NCBI GenBank assembly: GCA_023245775.1
Contig: JAHFJR010000012.1
Coordinates: 1 to 39,206 of the forward strand
DNA length: 39,206 nt
Direction of reading: 5' to 3'
Origin: Candidatus Peribacteria bacterium
GTDB lineage: Bacteria > Patescibacteriota > Gracilibacteria > Peribacterales > Peribacteraceae
The translations under genes were made by a program, and so were the position numbers. The notes below the pieces were generated by a model, which was not told the DNA's origin, ran no database searches, and saw nothing but the letters and a program-made list of their open reading frames with translations. The first letter of the stretch is position 1. Each line of letters begins with the position of its first letter. Positions 1-9,448 of the stretch are shown piece by piece.

Positions 1-3000
1 AATAGAACGCACATCCTGCTCAAAATCCGTGATGGGCTTTTGGATGATCGTTGCTGTGAGTTCACGTAAAACACTTTCTCTTCTATCTTCTGGGATAGAT
101 TGAATGGATCTCTGTAACTCACTCGGAGTAAAATCTTTTGGTTTATACTTCGAATTTTTTTCATCTATGAGAAGCCGCTGGAGCAATTTCAGACCTCCAA
201 TTTCTGCATGGATCCTACCTATTTTCTGTTCAGGTTTCCCTCTCAGGACAGCGATTCTACTATTGAAGAAGCTTTGATCCTTATTCCAAACAGAAAGAAA
301 TTGCACCGCATGCGAAGGGACTTCATTCGAATTCAATCCTGGATGATCATCCATCCCCACTCTCACCCCATGTGTCATTTCATGTGCAAAGTTAGAAGTG
401 ATCCAATCGAGATGTTTTTGCACCTGAGAATAATCTTTTGATTTTTTAGCCTGAGTTAGAAGCAGAAGTAGTGTATCAGTATTTTCGACATCCACTCCCA
501 TTCCTAAGACATTACCGGTATTCATACTGGTGCTTGGCCCAAGATTCCTTACAACAAATCCATTACCGGTTTCTGCATCCTTCGGAAAAATATTTTTAGC
601 ATTTGCAAATGCTTGTGCAAGCATTTTTTCACTCTCAATCAAAATAGTATGTTCAAGACTTCCCTCTGGACTCTTCAAATATTTGTATGTAGGTGAATTG
701 CCGCCAACTCCAGACATGACCCCAGGTTGTGCCTCTGTCATCCAAAAAATATGACTCCTAGTATCATTTGATGAAAAAACTGCAGATCGTTTTTCTGTAT
801 TTCCTAGAGCACGAAACCACGAATTATTTGTCCTCTTTTCCTTAAAATATTCTCTCCTTTCATCTTCCGTAGCTCGTACCACTTCATTTTGATGCGTAGG
901 CTTCGATGCAACACCCTCTTTTCGTACAACAACCGGAGGGGGCGGGGGAGCCACGATGCCGTTCGGCAATCGTCGAGGCTGATTTGATACCTGAGGCTGT
1001 GTTGGATCATTCGGTTTCGGCGGAGGGGGTGGGTTGCCGCAGATCCCCGTATCAAGCAGCAATGCGGCCTGTTCACGTGTGAAAACACCGCCTCGCATAA
1101 GTTTTGCTCCCTTCACCGTTCTCTCATTCAACGAATAACCGTCTCTCAAATTTCCTTCGCCGAAACGATGCGACTCAAGCACGGCATCCTTTTGAACGTC
1201 ACTCAATTGATCAGGAGCAAAAAGTTGTGCGGCGATCGCACATCGCTCTGCATCGCTGACATTTGTCCTCGACATATATTCGAGTACTGCTGATATTTGT
1301 TCCTGCGTCGGTCTTCCCGCTTCGCTTTTCTTAGAAAGTTCGATATTAGCATCAAAATTCTTTTCGCTCTGCCGAGGCGTCTCTGCGGGGATCGCTTCAT
1401 TGCTACGATCGAACCACTGTCGTGCCGCATCAAGTTCAAGTGCCAGAGGAAGAGGGCTATTTGGATCACGAGCGTGATCGAGAAGAGGCTGTACATCTGT
1501 TTCGGGATCTCCGGAAATGGAGATTCCTCGACCGGTGATGCGAAGTCGGTTTGGCTGATCGGTCTCTCCGAGAGACCGGACGTGATTGGTTCCGGAGTAA
1601 CGAAGGAACTTGATATAGACAGGCACCTGAATGATCTTCGGCTGTCCATTCTCCAGAACAACATTGCCGTCCGAATCCCGTTCAATGGCAGGCCTGCTCC
1701 CTTTTCGAATCAATCCTTTCTGCCGGTCACCCTCAGATGCGTCCAGCGGTCCGCTCTGAAATTCATAGGGGCTCCTAAATCGCACCTCTGCGTCAGCCTC
1801 ATCAAAATCCTGATTGTAAAAACCATCCAAATACTCAACAGTGCTCGGCTGATCGCTTTCCCCTTCCTTTCCCTTCTTTCCTTCCACATGCAAAAAAGTC
1901 AACGTGTGATTCTCTGCAAGACTTTGCAATTCAATGGACACGACCTCCGTCCCTTCCTTCTTCGGAATATCCGGTTTCTGACCGGGTTTTTCTATGAAGG
2001 CCGATGTACCATCGGCGTATCTCACGATCAGGATCCCTTTTGAAGCTTCGTGGGAAGTCAATGTCTGACCGTCCGAAAACGGACGCGCATTGGGTGTCGG
2101 ATCAATCTCATTCTGGCGTGAAATCTCATACACACCAGAGGCATGGATGGGTGAAAAGACCTGAATATCCGCGACCCGCAATTCATAGCGTTGTATTTCT
2201 ACAATCGCATCCGTGAGGCGCTTGAACTCCTTGGTATCACCCTTGTTCATGGCGATCAGCGCATCCGTCTGCATCGCATGAATCTGTAAAGCCTGATAGG
2301 TATTGAAGAGCAGTGAATTTGCATACGCAACTTCGCGGCAATCCCCGAGGCCTGCGAGGAGTGATGCAGAAAGATTGTTGATGGTTCGTGCTTCTGTATT
2401 CTTCCCAGGATTCACTCCGGACAGTCTGATATTCGCATCCGAAGTTCTGTCGAAGTCTTTGTGTTCGGGCGATTGCAAATCCTGTACCTTCGCCGTATCG
2501 AGCGTGGTACGTACAAATGCTTGAATTTTCTGAATGGCCTCTCTGGGATCTTGAATATTCTGAAGATCCAGTCCTTGAATGATCGCGGTGAAATTTCTCA
2601 CATCCTGCCGACCGACCATGATGTCCGCCACCCGACCGCCCCTCTGGAGGCCGCCAGGAATATACTGCGGTGTTACACTGTCGAGGAGGCCTCGAGTATT
2701 TGCTGACTTTTGCAGAAATTTTTCTTCCGCCGTCTGCGCGGGAGTCTCAGAAGATTTTCGTTGCAATGCTGTTTCCACTTCATCGAGTTGCTCCAGAGCA
2801 TTATCTTGCTGGGGACCCTGTGAGAGACGAAGCAGAAGAGCTTCCTGTTTCTGCATCAGAGACTGCACGGTGCGAAGATCCGCCTTCACCTCCTGCATCG
2901 CTTCGATCTTCGACTGCACAGTAGCAATGACAGCAGGATCTTCACCCAGAGTCTTCATGGCCTCCATCTCGGCAGTCAGAGATTGTTCCACGCGGTTGAG

Positions 3001-6000
3001 TCGATTCCATGTGTTCTCAAGCTTCCACGGAGCATCCACATCCGCATAGGCTTTCTGCAATAATGGGGTGATGTCCGACACTGACGCTCCTGAGAGTATT
3101 TCATTCTCAATCGCACTGCTGTACGTCCAGTACTCCCTCGAATCCGTACCACCTTCCTGTTTGATCGCAATGCGATTGAGCACCTGAAAGTCTGCAATCT
3201 TCTGGGTCAGCGTTGCACGATCTTTCTGAAGCCCCTCCAGTTGTTTCAACTGATCAGGATTTAGGGGGCCCGCTTTCTGCATATCCGCAAGGAGGGAAAT
3301 TTCCCTCATGACATCCGCTTTCTGATCGAGCAGTCGCCGCTGAGTACTGATTCCATTGAACGAATTCGGTTTTTCGGCGAAACCCTGCTCATAGGCCACC
3401 CTTGCACGTTCGAGTGATTGTTTTCGCTGCACCTCGACGTCGTTCGGATCAAGCGATGCATTCTCGCCGAAATGCTGCCTGTACTTCTTGATGCTTGTTT
3501 GCAGGGACTTTTCATCTGCATTGGGATCCTGCAGGACTGCAAGGAATTTTTCAGCACTCAGCGCCTTATTCGTGAGTGCATCTCCGATGGCTCCCCACAC
3601 GAGACTCTTGCTATTTCCGGGCTCAATCGCCAACTCCCTGCAAACATCGATCGCCTTTTCGGTCTGATGCGTTTTGAGAAGGGCAAATGCATAGAATTCG
3701 CGCACACGAGGGATCGCCTTGAATTCGGGATCTGCCGATTGCTCATATAAATCCACCTGCGCCTGCGACTCACCGCTGAGACGCAATCGGTTCGAAATAT
3801 CCATCAACTGATAGGTATCCCAAGTCTTCACCCTCTCCGGATCCAGAACATGCTTTTTGAATTCTTTCGGACCACCTTTGTCCATCAAGTCTTTCATTTC
3901 ACGTCTGAAGGCATTTTCGTTGCGAACTCTTTCGATACTGCTCCTCTCTTCATGGTCAAAATTCTTGTTGATCCGGTCTGAGTTTGGTTCGTCAGAAATT
4001 TTTCCTTCTTCCTCTCCTCCCCCACCACCCTTCAAAGTTTCACGAGACTTCATGTCGACGGTCACTTCTCCAACCGTGACATCCGGAACTCTTGTCATGG
4101 CTTCCGTCTTCGGAGTGTCTTGCTTGTTTTCTCGTAATCCCATCGACTCCTCCACCTCACTCGGCGCCACCTGCACGGTTTCGTACTCTACTTTTCCACC
4201 TTCTCCCTCAACGGGATAGCGGATCGACAGCACACCCTTTCCAAGATCCGTTACGATGCCTCCATTCGCCTCGACTTCCGAGCGAATCGCCTGAGCTTTC
4301 GCTGCAATGGCCTGCGGCGTGCGCTTGCCTTCAATCTCGTAGTGAATCGTCTGTTTCCCGATCCTCATACCCTTCAATATCGCAAGACCCAGAGCAGCAA
4401 TATTCCCGAGTCCGAACTTACCGTCGAGCGCGTCGTTTGCGGCAAGAGCCAAATCAAATTGATTCAGACATTTCTCGAGCGCATTCTCCTGAAATTCTTC
4501 CCTGAATTCTTCGCCGACTTCCTTCGGCAATTCCTTCAGGGCTCTCGCGATCGCCTGTCGGAGTCCTGCAGCTTTATCGAGTACCTCGGGGGTCTTATTG
4601 AGAGCCGTAAGCTTCCTCGCAATGGCTTTCATGATATCGCTGCGCTTCGCAAGATTTCCGACGATATTCGTATTCTCTAGGAGCTTACTGAGCTGCGCTC
4701 CTGCAAAGTTGCCGATACCCATCGTAAGGAGTGTCGTCGTAAACGCCTGTCCAAATTCGATTGCCAAGGGTCTCGCGACATCGCGAAGAAAATCCCGATC
4801 TTCATACGTTCCCGTTTCCTCATTGAATTGCCGTGCATCACCACCGAAATAATCGCCGGTACGCGATCTTCCCTTGAATGTCGCCTGGCCTGAACGAACA
4901 CGGCTATCCAAAAGCTGATGTCCATAGTAGACCGCTTCCTTCCCGAGCTCAGAACCGATGACACCTCCTGCAGCCGTCGCAGCCGCGATGAGAATGAAGC
5001 CTCCGCCACATGTAGCAACGACGAGAGCGGCAGCTGCGCAAGCTACGACGATGGAAGCGACGATCACCGGCAATTCGTTCGTGAAGAAATTTGCCCATGT
5101 ATCCGCATCGAATTTTGATGCATCGAGAATCGTTTCAAGAAGATGTTGCGTTCGGCCGTCTGCGAGCATCGCTGCAAATCCGTCGAGCGCCTTGATCTGC
5201 GCATCGATCTTCTGCTCAAGGCCACCAAGCGCAACACCATTGACGCCCTTGAGCGCTTGGAGAGCATCACGCGCTTCGTCGAGATCTCGACGAAGTTCCG
5301 GATTCTGCAGCAAATCCAAGGTCGGCTTCGCCTCTTCCCTCGCGAACGTGACGAACGCCTCACGTGCCGAACCAGACTGTTTCGCTTCCAGAAATTTCTG
5401 CAAGTGCCCGACCGTCTGTTGGATGGTGGACGCGGTGCTCTTCACATTTCGAATCCCAGGATGATGGTCGAGTGCACGCTCCAAACCCCGTGTCTGCTCC
5501 TCCTGCTCCTTCTCGATTGCATTCACAGATTTCTCCGTTGTAGTACCAGTGGCGACATCCGTCGTCTGCAGATTTTCTCCGTCGATCTTCGCATAGGCGA
5601 GATCTTTCTTCTGGATCATATCGGCATCCAGAACACGTTGATATGGCTGCCTATTCTTCCCTGCACTATCGGGAGTCCGAAGACTGATCCTTCGGGGAAT
5701 TCTTTTCAGTACGAGCGTATTTCCTTCAGGCGGATCTGCGTTGATCAAAGGCAAGGCATCCTGAGCGATCGTCACGCCCTCCACCGTTAGACCAGATTGC
5801 GTCTTGATCGTATTCAAACCGTATGGATAGGGCTTTCCATCCATCAATCGCAATTCCATAGGAGCCTTGTATGGCTCGATGAGGAATCCCTTCTGATTTC
5901 GAATTTGCGATTCGATGACGGCTCGATTGCCGAATGTACTCATGTCGATCTTCGTTTTCCCGTCATCACGAAGAACCGTTCCGTCTTTTTCGACGAAACC

Positions 6001-7695
6001 GATATCGGTGTGCTGGATAATGAAATCATTCGGAGCATTCAGTAGACGCGAATTCGCACCTCTGCCAGATCCTACCGTTTCCGTTCGCATGGAAGAAATA
6101 GAACGCAGTAGCACGGGCTCCTTACCAGCGGGAAGGTTCTCAAGAACACGTCGTGCTTGATTCGAAACAAGAACCCTAAGAGTCCGACCATCGGTATACT
6201 GCAATGTCGTAAGATCGTTGCTGCGCAGGGCTCCGCTGACATCACGACCTTCATACATGATATTCTTTGCATTCTTGTAGGAAATAAATGAGCCTGCTCG
6301 AAATGTCTGTTTTGCACGGACTTGATCCAGAACATCGATGTCACCGGACTCTTTGGACTCTTTGACTTTCGATTCGATGGCTGCTGACAAGGCTTCTGGG
6401 GATCTTGGATCACTGAAAAGAAGTGCTGTTTCCGTCTTGGAAAGTTGTCCTGAGTTTTTAAGACGAGTCGCTGCTTCCATCGCCTTCACAGCAAGATCAG
6501 CATCGATTTTACCAAGATTCTCACCTTGCAGTTCCAAAAGCTGCGTCATACGACGATCCGCCTCATCGCTTCGCCCGCCGTCACGTGCTTCATCGGCGCT
6601 ATGAACCGCAAGCGCGATATCAAGCATCGTCACACTGCCGTCCACTTCTTGCTTCTCATTCGTGAGTGCTTTGGATCTCTCTCGGATCTTTTTGATCATG
6701 GTGACAGAGAGTTCAATACCCTTCTCTGCAGCGGCATTATTTTTCACTCCAAAAAGAGCTGTCGTGAGTAACTTGTAATTCCCAATCAGCGCTGCTGCAA
6801 GAGCAACCTCCAGCGTTGCTTTATTTTCCTTCGTTGACAGGTCAACATCGAGATAGTTGTAGCTACTTCCCTTCGTGTCTGCAACCATCTGTTTCAACAC
6901 ACTCTCCTCCTGACCCTTCTTCTCATCGATCTCCGACTGGATGCGATTCCCTCGATCCCTCGCCACTTCGAGAACCAATCGTACCTTTGCGGCAGGATCT
7001 TCAAGCAAATATGCATACGGAGAAGCTTCCAAAGAATCCTTACAGAGTAACTTTGCAATCTTCTTAGACTCCGACTCTGTCCCCACTTTTGCTGGAGGAC
7101 AACCAAAGAGTTCCCGGTGAGTCGATACAGGAATCCTCAAGAGCATCGACATGTTTCTTTGAACTTCGGCAATCCTCCCATCTCCGTGACGCTCGACCTC
7201 GGCCTGAGCAAGTAGATCGGCTCCTTCTCTTGGAAGGCCCATGGAAACGAGTCGCTCGACGGCTGATGGAGGCTTTTCTCCAAACTTATCCGGTACGGCA
7301 TCTTGCAGTTCTTTTGATTTTCCCTGAAACTGCTCGATGAGCAGGGCAACGTCTTTATCAAAAGCTTCTACGAGTGCCCGCATGCTGTCTGGGTCAATCT
7401 TCGCAAGTCGTTCAAGGAGACCGTTTTCCGTCTCCGTACATGAGCGCTCGAGCGCTTGCCATGTCGGTGAACTAGTATTTTTCCCGATGTCGACCGTTCT
7501 ACGAACGTCGCTGATTCTTCCCTGCAGATCATTCACTCTGCCGATGTAGACAGCCGTCAACTTCTGCTGGTCATCCACCGACTCATCTTTCTGCTCGATT
7601 CTTCCATCTGCCGTACCGTCATGTTGGTCCAGTTTCATCTGCTTGGCATCGATGGCCTGCCTTGCTTCGCCTGCATTTGGAAGCTCGGGACTCAT
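1..7695 (-). CDS. Giant multidomain protein, 3' truncated at window edge (at least 2565 codons): coiled-coil/alanine-rich N-terminal part, hydrophobic TM-like segment, TPR-like region, transglutaminase-like Cys box, proline-rich linkers, HExxH motif near the left edge
   Basis: Frame with codons ending at coordinates divisible by 3 was read from ATG at 7693-7695 (MSPELPNAGEARQAIDAKQMKLDQ...) to base 1 with no stop seen. In-frame spot checks at about 6000 (GFVEKDGTVLRDDGKTKIDM), 4500 (EEFQENALEK), 2340 (GLGDCREVAYANS), 1060 (TREQAALLLDTGICGNPPPPPKPN) and 384 (NFAHEMTHG). Absent from the ORF track, probably because it has no stop in the window. Confidence 0.85.
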   Translation of the reverse strand, partial: MSPELPNAGEARQAIDAKQMKLDQHDGTADGRIEQKDESVDDQQKLTAVYIGRVNDLQGRISDVRRTVDIGKNTSSPTWQALERSCTETENGLLERLAKIDPDSMRALVEAFDKDVALLIEQFQGKSKELQDAVPDKFGEKPPSAVERLVSMGLPREGADLLAQAEVERHGDGRIAEVQRNMSMLLRIPVSTHRELFGCPPAKVGTESESKKIAKLLCKDSLEASPYAYLLEDPAAKVRLVLEVARDRGNRIQSEIDEKKGQEESVLKQMVADTKGSSYNYLDVDLSTKENKATLEVALAAALIGNYKLLTTALFGVKNNAAAEKGIELSVTMIKKIRERSKALTNEKQEVDGSVTMLDIALAVHSADEARDGGRSDEADRRMTQLLELQGENLGKIDADLAVKAMEAATRLKNSGQLSKTETALLFSDPRSPEALSAAIESKVKESKESGDIDVLDQVRAKQTFRAGSFISYKNAKNIMYEGRDVSGALRSNDLTTLQYTDGRTLRVLVSNQARRVLENLPAGKEPVLLRSISSMRTETVGSGRGANSRLLNAPNDFIIQHTDIGFVEKDGTVLRDDGKTKIDMSTFGNRAVIESQIRNQKGFLIEPYKAPMELRLMDGKPYPYGLNTIKTQSGLTVEGVTIAQDALPLINADPPEGNTLVLKRIPRRISLRTPDSAGKNRQPYQRVLDADMIQKKDLAYAKIDGENLQTTDVATGTTTEKSVNAIEKEQEEQTRGLERALDHHPGIRNVKSTASTIQQTVGHLQKFLEAKQSGSAREAFVTFAREEAKPTLDLLQNPELRRDLDEARDALQALKGVNGVALGGLEQKIDAQIKALDGFAAMLADGRTQHLLETILDASKFDADTWANFFTNELPVIVASIVVACAAAALVVATCGGGFILIAAATAAGGVIGSELGKEAVYYGHQLLDSRVRSGQATFKGRSRTGDYFGGDARQFNEETGTYEDRDFLRDVARPLAIEFGQAFTTTLLTMGIGNFAGAQLSKLLENTNIVGNLAKRSDIMKAIARKLTALNKTPEVLDKAAGLRQAIARALKELPKEVGEEFREEFQENALEKCLNQFDLALAANDALDGKFGLGNIAALGLAILKGMRIGKQTIHYEIEGKRTPQAIAAKAQAIRSEVEANGGIVTDLGKGVLSIRYPVEGEGGKVEYETVQVAPSEVEESMGLRENKQDTPKTEAMTRVPDVTVGEVTVDMKSRETLKGGGGGEEEGKISDEPNSDRINKNFDHEERSSIERVRNENAFRREMKDLMDKGGPKEFKKHVLDPERVKTWDTYQLMDISNRLRLSGESQAQVDLYEQSADPEFKAIPRVREFYAFALLKTHQTEKAIDVCRELAIEPGNSKSLVWGAIGDALTNKALSAEKFLAVLQDPNADEKSLQTSIKKYRQHFGENASLDPNDVEVQRKQSLERARVAYEQGFAEKPNSFNGISTQRRLLDQKADVMREISLLADMQKAGPLNPDQLKQLEGLQKDRATLTQKIADFQVLNRIAIKQEGGTDSREYWTYSSAIENEILSGASVSDITPLLQKAYADVDAPWKLENTWNRLNRVEQSLTAEMEAMKTLGEDPAVIATVQSKIEAMQEVKADLRTVQSLMQKQEALLLRLSQGPQQDNALEQLDEVETALQRKSSETPAQTAEEKFLQKSANTRGLLDSVTPQYIPGGLQRGGRVADIMVGRQDVRNFTAIIQGLDLQNIQDPREAIQKIQAFVRTTLDTAKVQDLQSPEHKDFDRTSDANIRLSGVNPGKNTEARTINNLSASLLAGLGDCREVAYANSLLFNTYQALQIHAMQTDALIAMNKGDTKEFKRLTDAIVEIQRYELRVADIQVFSPIHASGVYEISRQNEIDPTPNARPFSDGQTLTSHEASKGILIVRYADGTSAFIEKPGQKPDIPKKEGTEVVSIELQSLAENHTLTFLHVEGKKGKEGESDQPSTVEYLDGFYNQDFDEADAEVRFRSPYEFQSGPLDASEGDRQKGLIRKGSRPAIERDSDGNVVLENGQPKIIQVPVYIKFLRYSGTNHVRSLGETDQPNRLRITGRGISISGDPETDVQPLLDHARDPNSPLPLALELDAARQWFDRSNEAIPAETPRQSEKNFDANIELSKKSEAGRPTQEQISAVLEYMSRTNVSDAERCAIAAQLFAPDQLSDVQKDAVLESHRFGEGNLRDGYSLNERTVKGAKLMRGGVFTREQAALLLDTGICGNPPPPPKPNDPTQPQVSNQPRRLPNGIVAPPPPPVVVRKEGVASKPTHQNEVVRATEDERREYFKEKRTNNSWFRALGNTEKRSAVFSSNDTRSHIFWMTEAQPGVMSGVGGNSPTYKYLKSPEGSLEHTILIESEKMLAQAFANAKNIFPKDAETGNGFVVRNLGPSTSMNTGNVLGMGVDVENTDTLLLLLTQAKKSKDYSQVQKHLDWITSNFAHEMTHGVRVGMDDHPGLNSNEVPSHAVQFLSVWNKDQSFFNSRIAVLRGKPEQKIGRIHAEIGGLKLLQRLLIDEKNSKYKPKDFTPSELQRSIQSIPEDRRESVLRELTATIIQKPITDFEQDVRSI

Positions 7696-8036
7696 ACGAT
7701 GTCATCGAAGAAATGCTCGAGCTTGATCGCTTCTTCGACGTCAGTAGAACTCTCCTCAGAATGACGAAGATGCTTCGCGCTCTCGCGTACATATCGATCC
7801 AAATCTTTCAGCGACTCTGTATCTCCTCTTTCCGCTGCTCGATCGATGACGAGAGAGCAGACGACTGCAATTCTCTCAGGCTCATATCGAAACAGTTCGG
7901 AGAAGGCGATCAGCCCCTCCATGCTTAGTAGAGGAAGAAGCTCGACCAATTCCTGCTTACGAGACGGGCTCAGGAGCATCGACGTCTCGATGTCTCTCCG
8001 TACGGTGGTGATATTGATGTACATAAATCTCTTCAT
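7692..8036 (-). CDS. Small hypothetical protein (114 aa), start-stop overlap (ATGA) with the giant ORF
   Basis: MKRFMYINITTVRRDIETSMLLSPSRKQELVELLPLLSMEG...; its TGA overlaps the ATG at 7693-7695; same strand. Confidence 0.7.
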   Translation of the reverse strand: MKRFMYINITTVRRDIETSMLLSPSRKQELVELLPLLSMEGLIAFSELFRYEPERIAVVCSLVIDRAAERGDTESLKDLDRYVRESAKHLRHSEESSTDVEEAIKLEHFFDDIV

Positions 8037-8154
8037 TATAGCTTATTTCAGCCAATTTTTGAAGATACAAATGAGAGAAAACACGGAGAACATTCACCGA
8101 TGAAGGATGCAGACGAGCAGTGAAGAAATGAGCATCTATCTACAAAATAAGTAC

Positions 8155-8709
8155 TCACTGGTCTGCAACGAGCGAGGCCTGATCTCTCACTGCGATGAAT
8201 CCACTTGGGATTCCTGCAACCACATGCCCCCTCGCATCCAACGTCAGTTCAAGCTCCGGAAAATCCGGATGCTTCCATACTGAAGTATCGCCCCGATGGT
8301 AATCTCGGCACGTCAGCGGGATGTCTCTGTGCATATGTCCACGACGATGGTGGTACGTGTCTCGATTGTGACGTATCAATCCGAGACGGATGGGCGCACC
8401 TGAAACACAGACGTTCCAGACGGGGTTGGATGAGACAACAACGCCGTCCTGTCTCAGACGAAGAATGAAGGGGCTTTTGTGCGCAACCGAGAGCACAGAG
8501 TGTACATGGCCGTCATAGTCCGAAACATTCAGCAGTATGATGGCACCCTGTGGCACGAGAAGATCATCGGTTCTGAGAATCGGGATCATTGTCGCCGAAG
8601 CAGAGGGAAGAACGAGAGCGGCAACACAGGAGAGAAGAAGCCAAAAGCAGAGAGTCGTTCGCACACCTTCATTCCACACCGAGAAGGAAGCTTCTTGAAT
8701 GCAGACCAT
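8155..8709 (-). CDS. Hypothetical secreted protein (184 aa)
   Basis: N-terminal hydrophobic segment (TTLCFWLLLSCVAALVLPSASA) consistent with a signal peptide; the body is His-rich in part (RHNRDTYHHRRGHMHRDIP). Confidence 0.55.
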   Translation of the reverse strand: MVCIQEASFSVWNEGVRTTLCFWLLLSCVAALVLPSASATMIPILRTDDLLVPQGAIILLNVSDYDGHVHSVLSVAHKSPFILRLRQDGVVVSSNPVWNVCVSGAPIRLGLIRHNRDTYHHRRGHMHRDIPLTCRDYHRGDTSVWKHPDFPELELTLDARGHVVAGIPSGFIAVRDQASLVADQ

Positions 8710-8804
8710 CGAGAGCCAACAGTGAAACCATAGATGATGGCTTCTATTAGGGCTCCGACGAGTTCTTTCATGCTTCAGAACGGAGAGGAAACATTCAGAG
8801 AATC

Positions 8805-9371
8805 CTAGGCCGCTTCATGCCGCAGTCCTTCCGCAAGAAATTGCTGATACCCCGAGAGCCCAAATGCCTCCAGTGCAAGAAGGCGATAGCGAAGATCCGA
8901 CGAATGAGTCGAGAGAGCGTCTTGGATCTGTTCACACTTCCGACGGAATGCCTCTCGCCGAGCCATTTCGGTAGTACTCGGTGCGATGTACCACGTGGAG
9001 CGGATCAAGCCTGTCCCAATAGCCGTACAGACGAGACCTGCGACGAAGACCTGCATGGAAATGAGCAACGCATTGCAACTCACGGTGAGCGCAATGAGTC
9101 GAGTTTCGTTCCTCAGCACCCTCTCACGAAATGACTGCATCTCATCGCGCACTTCATTGCAGAGGGCTTCGAACTCATCGTACGTATCGATCTTCGGATT
9201 CATTCGTATTTCCTCTAATCGTGAATGCACGGTTCGTTGCATCTCTTCCAATTGCTCAAACTCTTCTTCGTCAAAAATCATCGCTTCAGCAACCAAGCCG
9301 CTGAGACGATCTATTTTGTCAGTGACGAAACGCTCTGCCCATCGCTGACTGTATTCGCTCATGGAGTACAT
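8805..9371 (-). CDS. Hypothetical coiled-coil membrane protein (188 aa)
   Basis: Charged helical segments (DEEEFEQLEEMQRTVHSRLEEIR) followed by a hydrophobic stretch (LIALTVSCNALLISMQVFVAGLVCTAIGTGLI). Confidence 0.6.
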   Translation of the reverse strand: MYSMSEYSQRWAERFVTDKIDRLSGLVAEAMIFDEEEFEQLEEMQRTVHSRLEEIRMNPKIDTYDEFEALCNEVRDEMQSFRERVLRNETRLIALTVSCNALLISMQVFVAGLVCTAIGTGLIRSTWYIAPSTTEMARREAFRRKCEQIQDALSTHSSDLRYRLLALEAFGLSGYQQFLAEGLRHEAA

Positions 9372-9448
9372 GCATGGTGCAACGCACGAGCATCCTGCGC
9401 AAATGAATCTCGATCAAGAAGTCGATTCAAGACATACAGAAGCCAAAA

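Noticed and set aside
1297-2043. 248-aa plus-strand ORF and other short ORFs across 1-7.7 kb
   Set aside because: They overlap the continuous minus-strand giant frame and look compositionally spurious.
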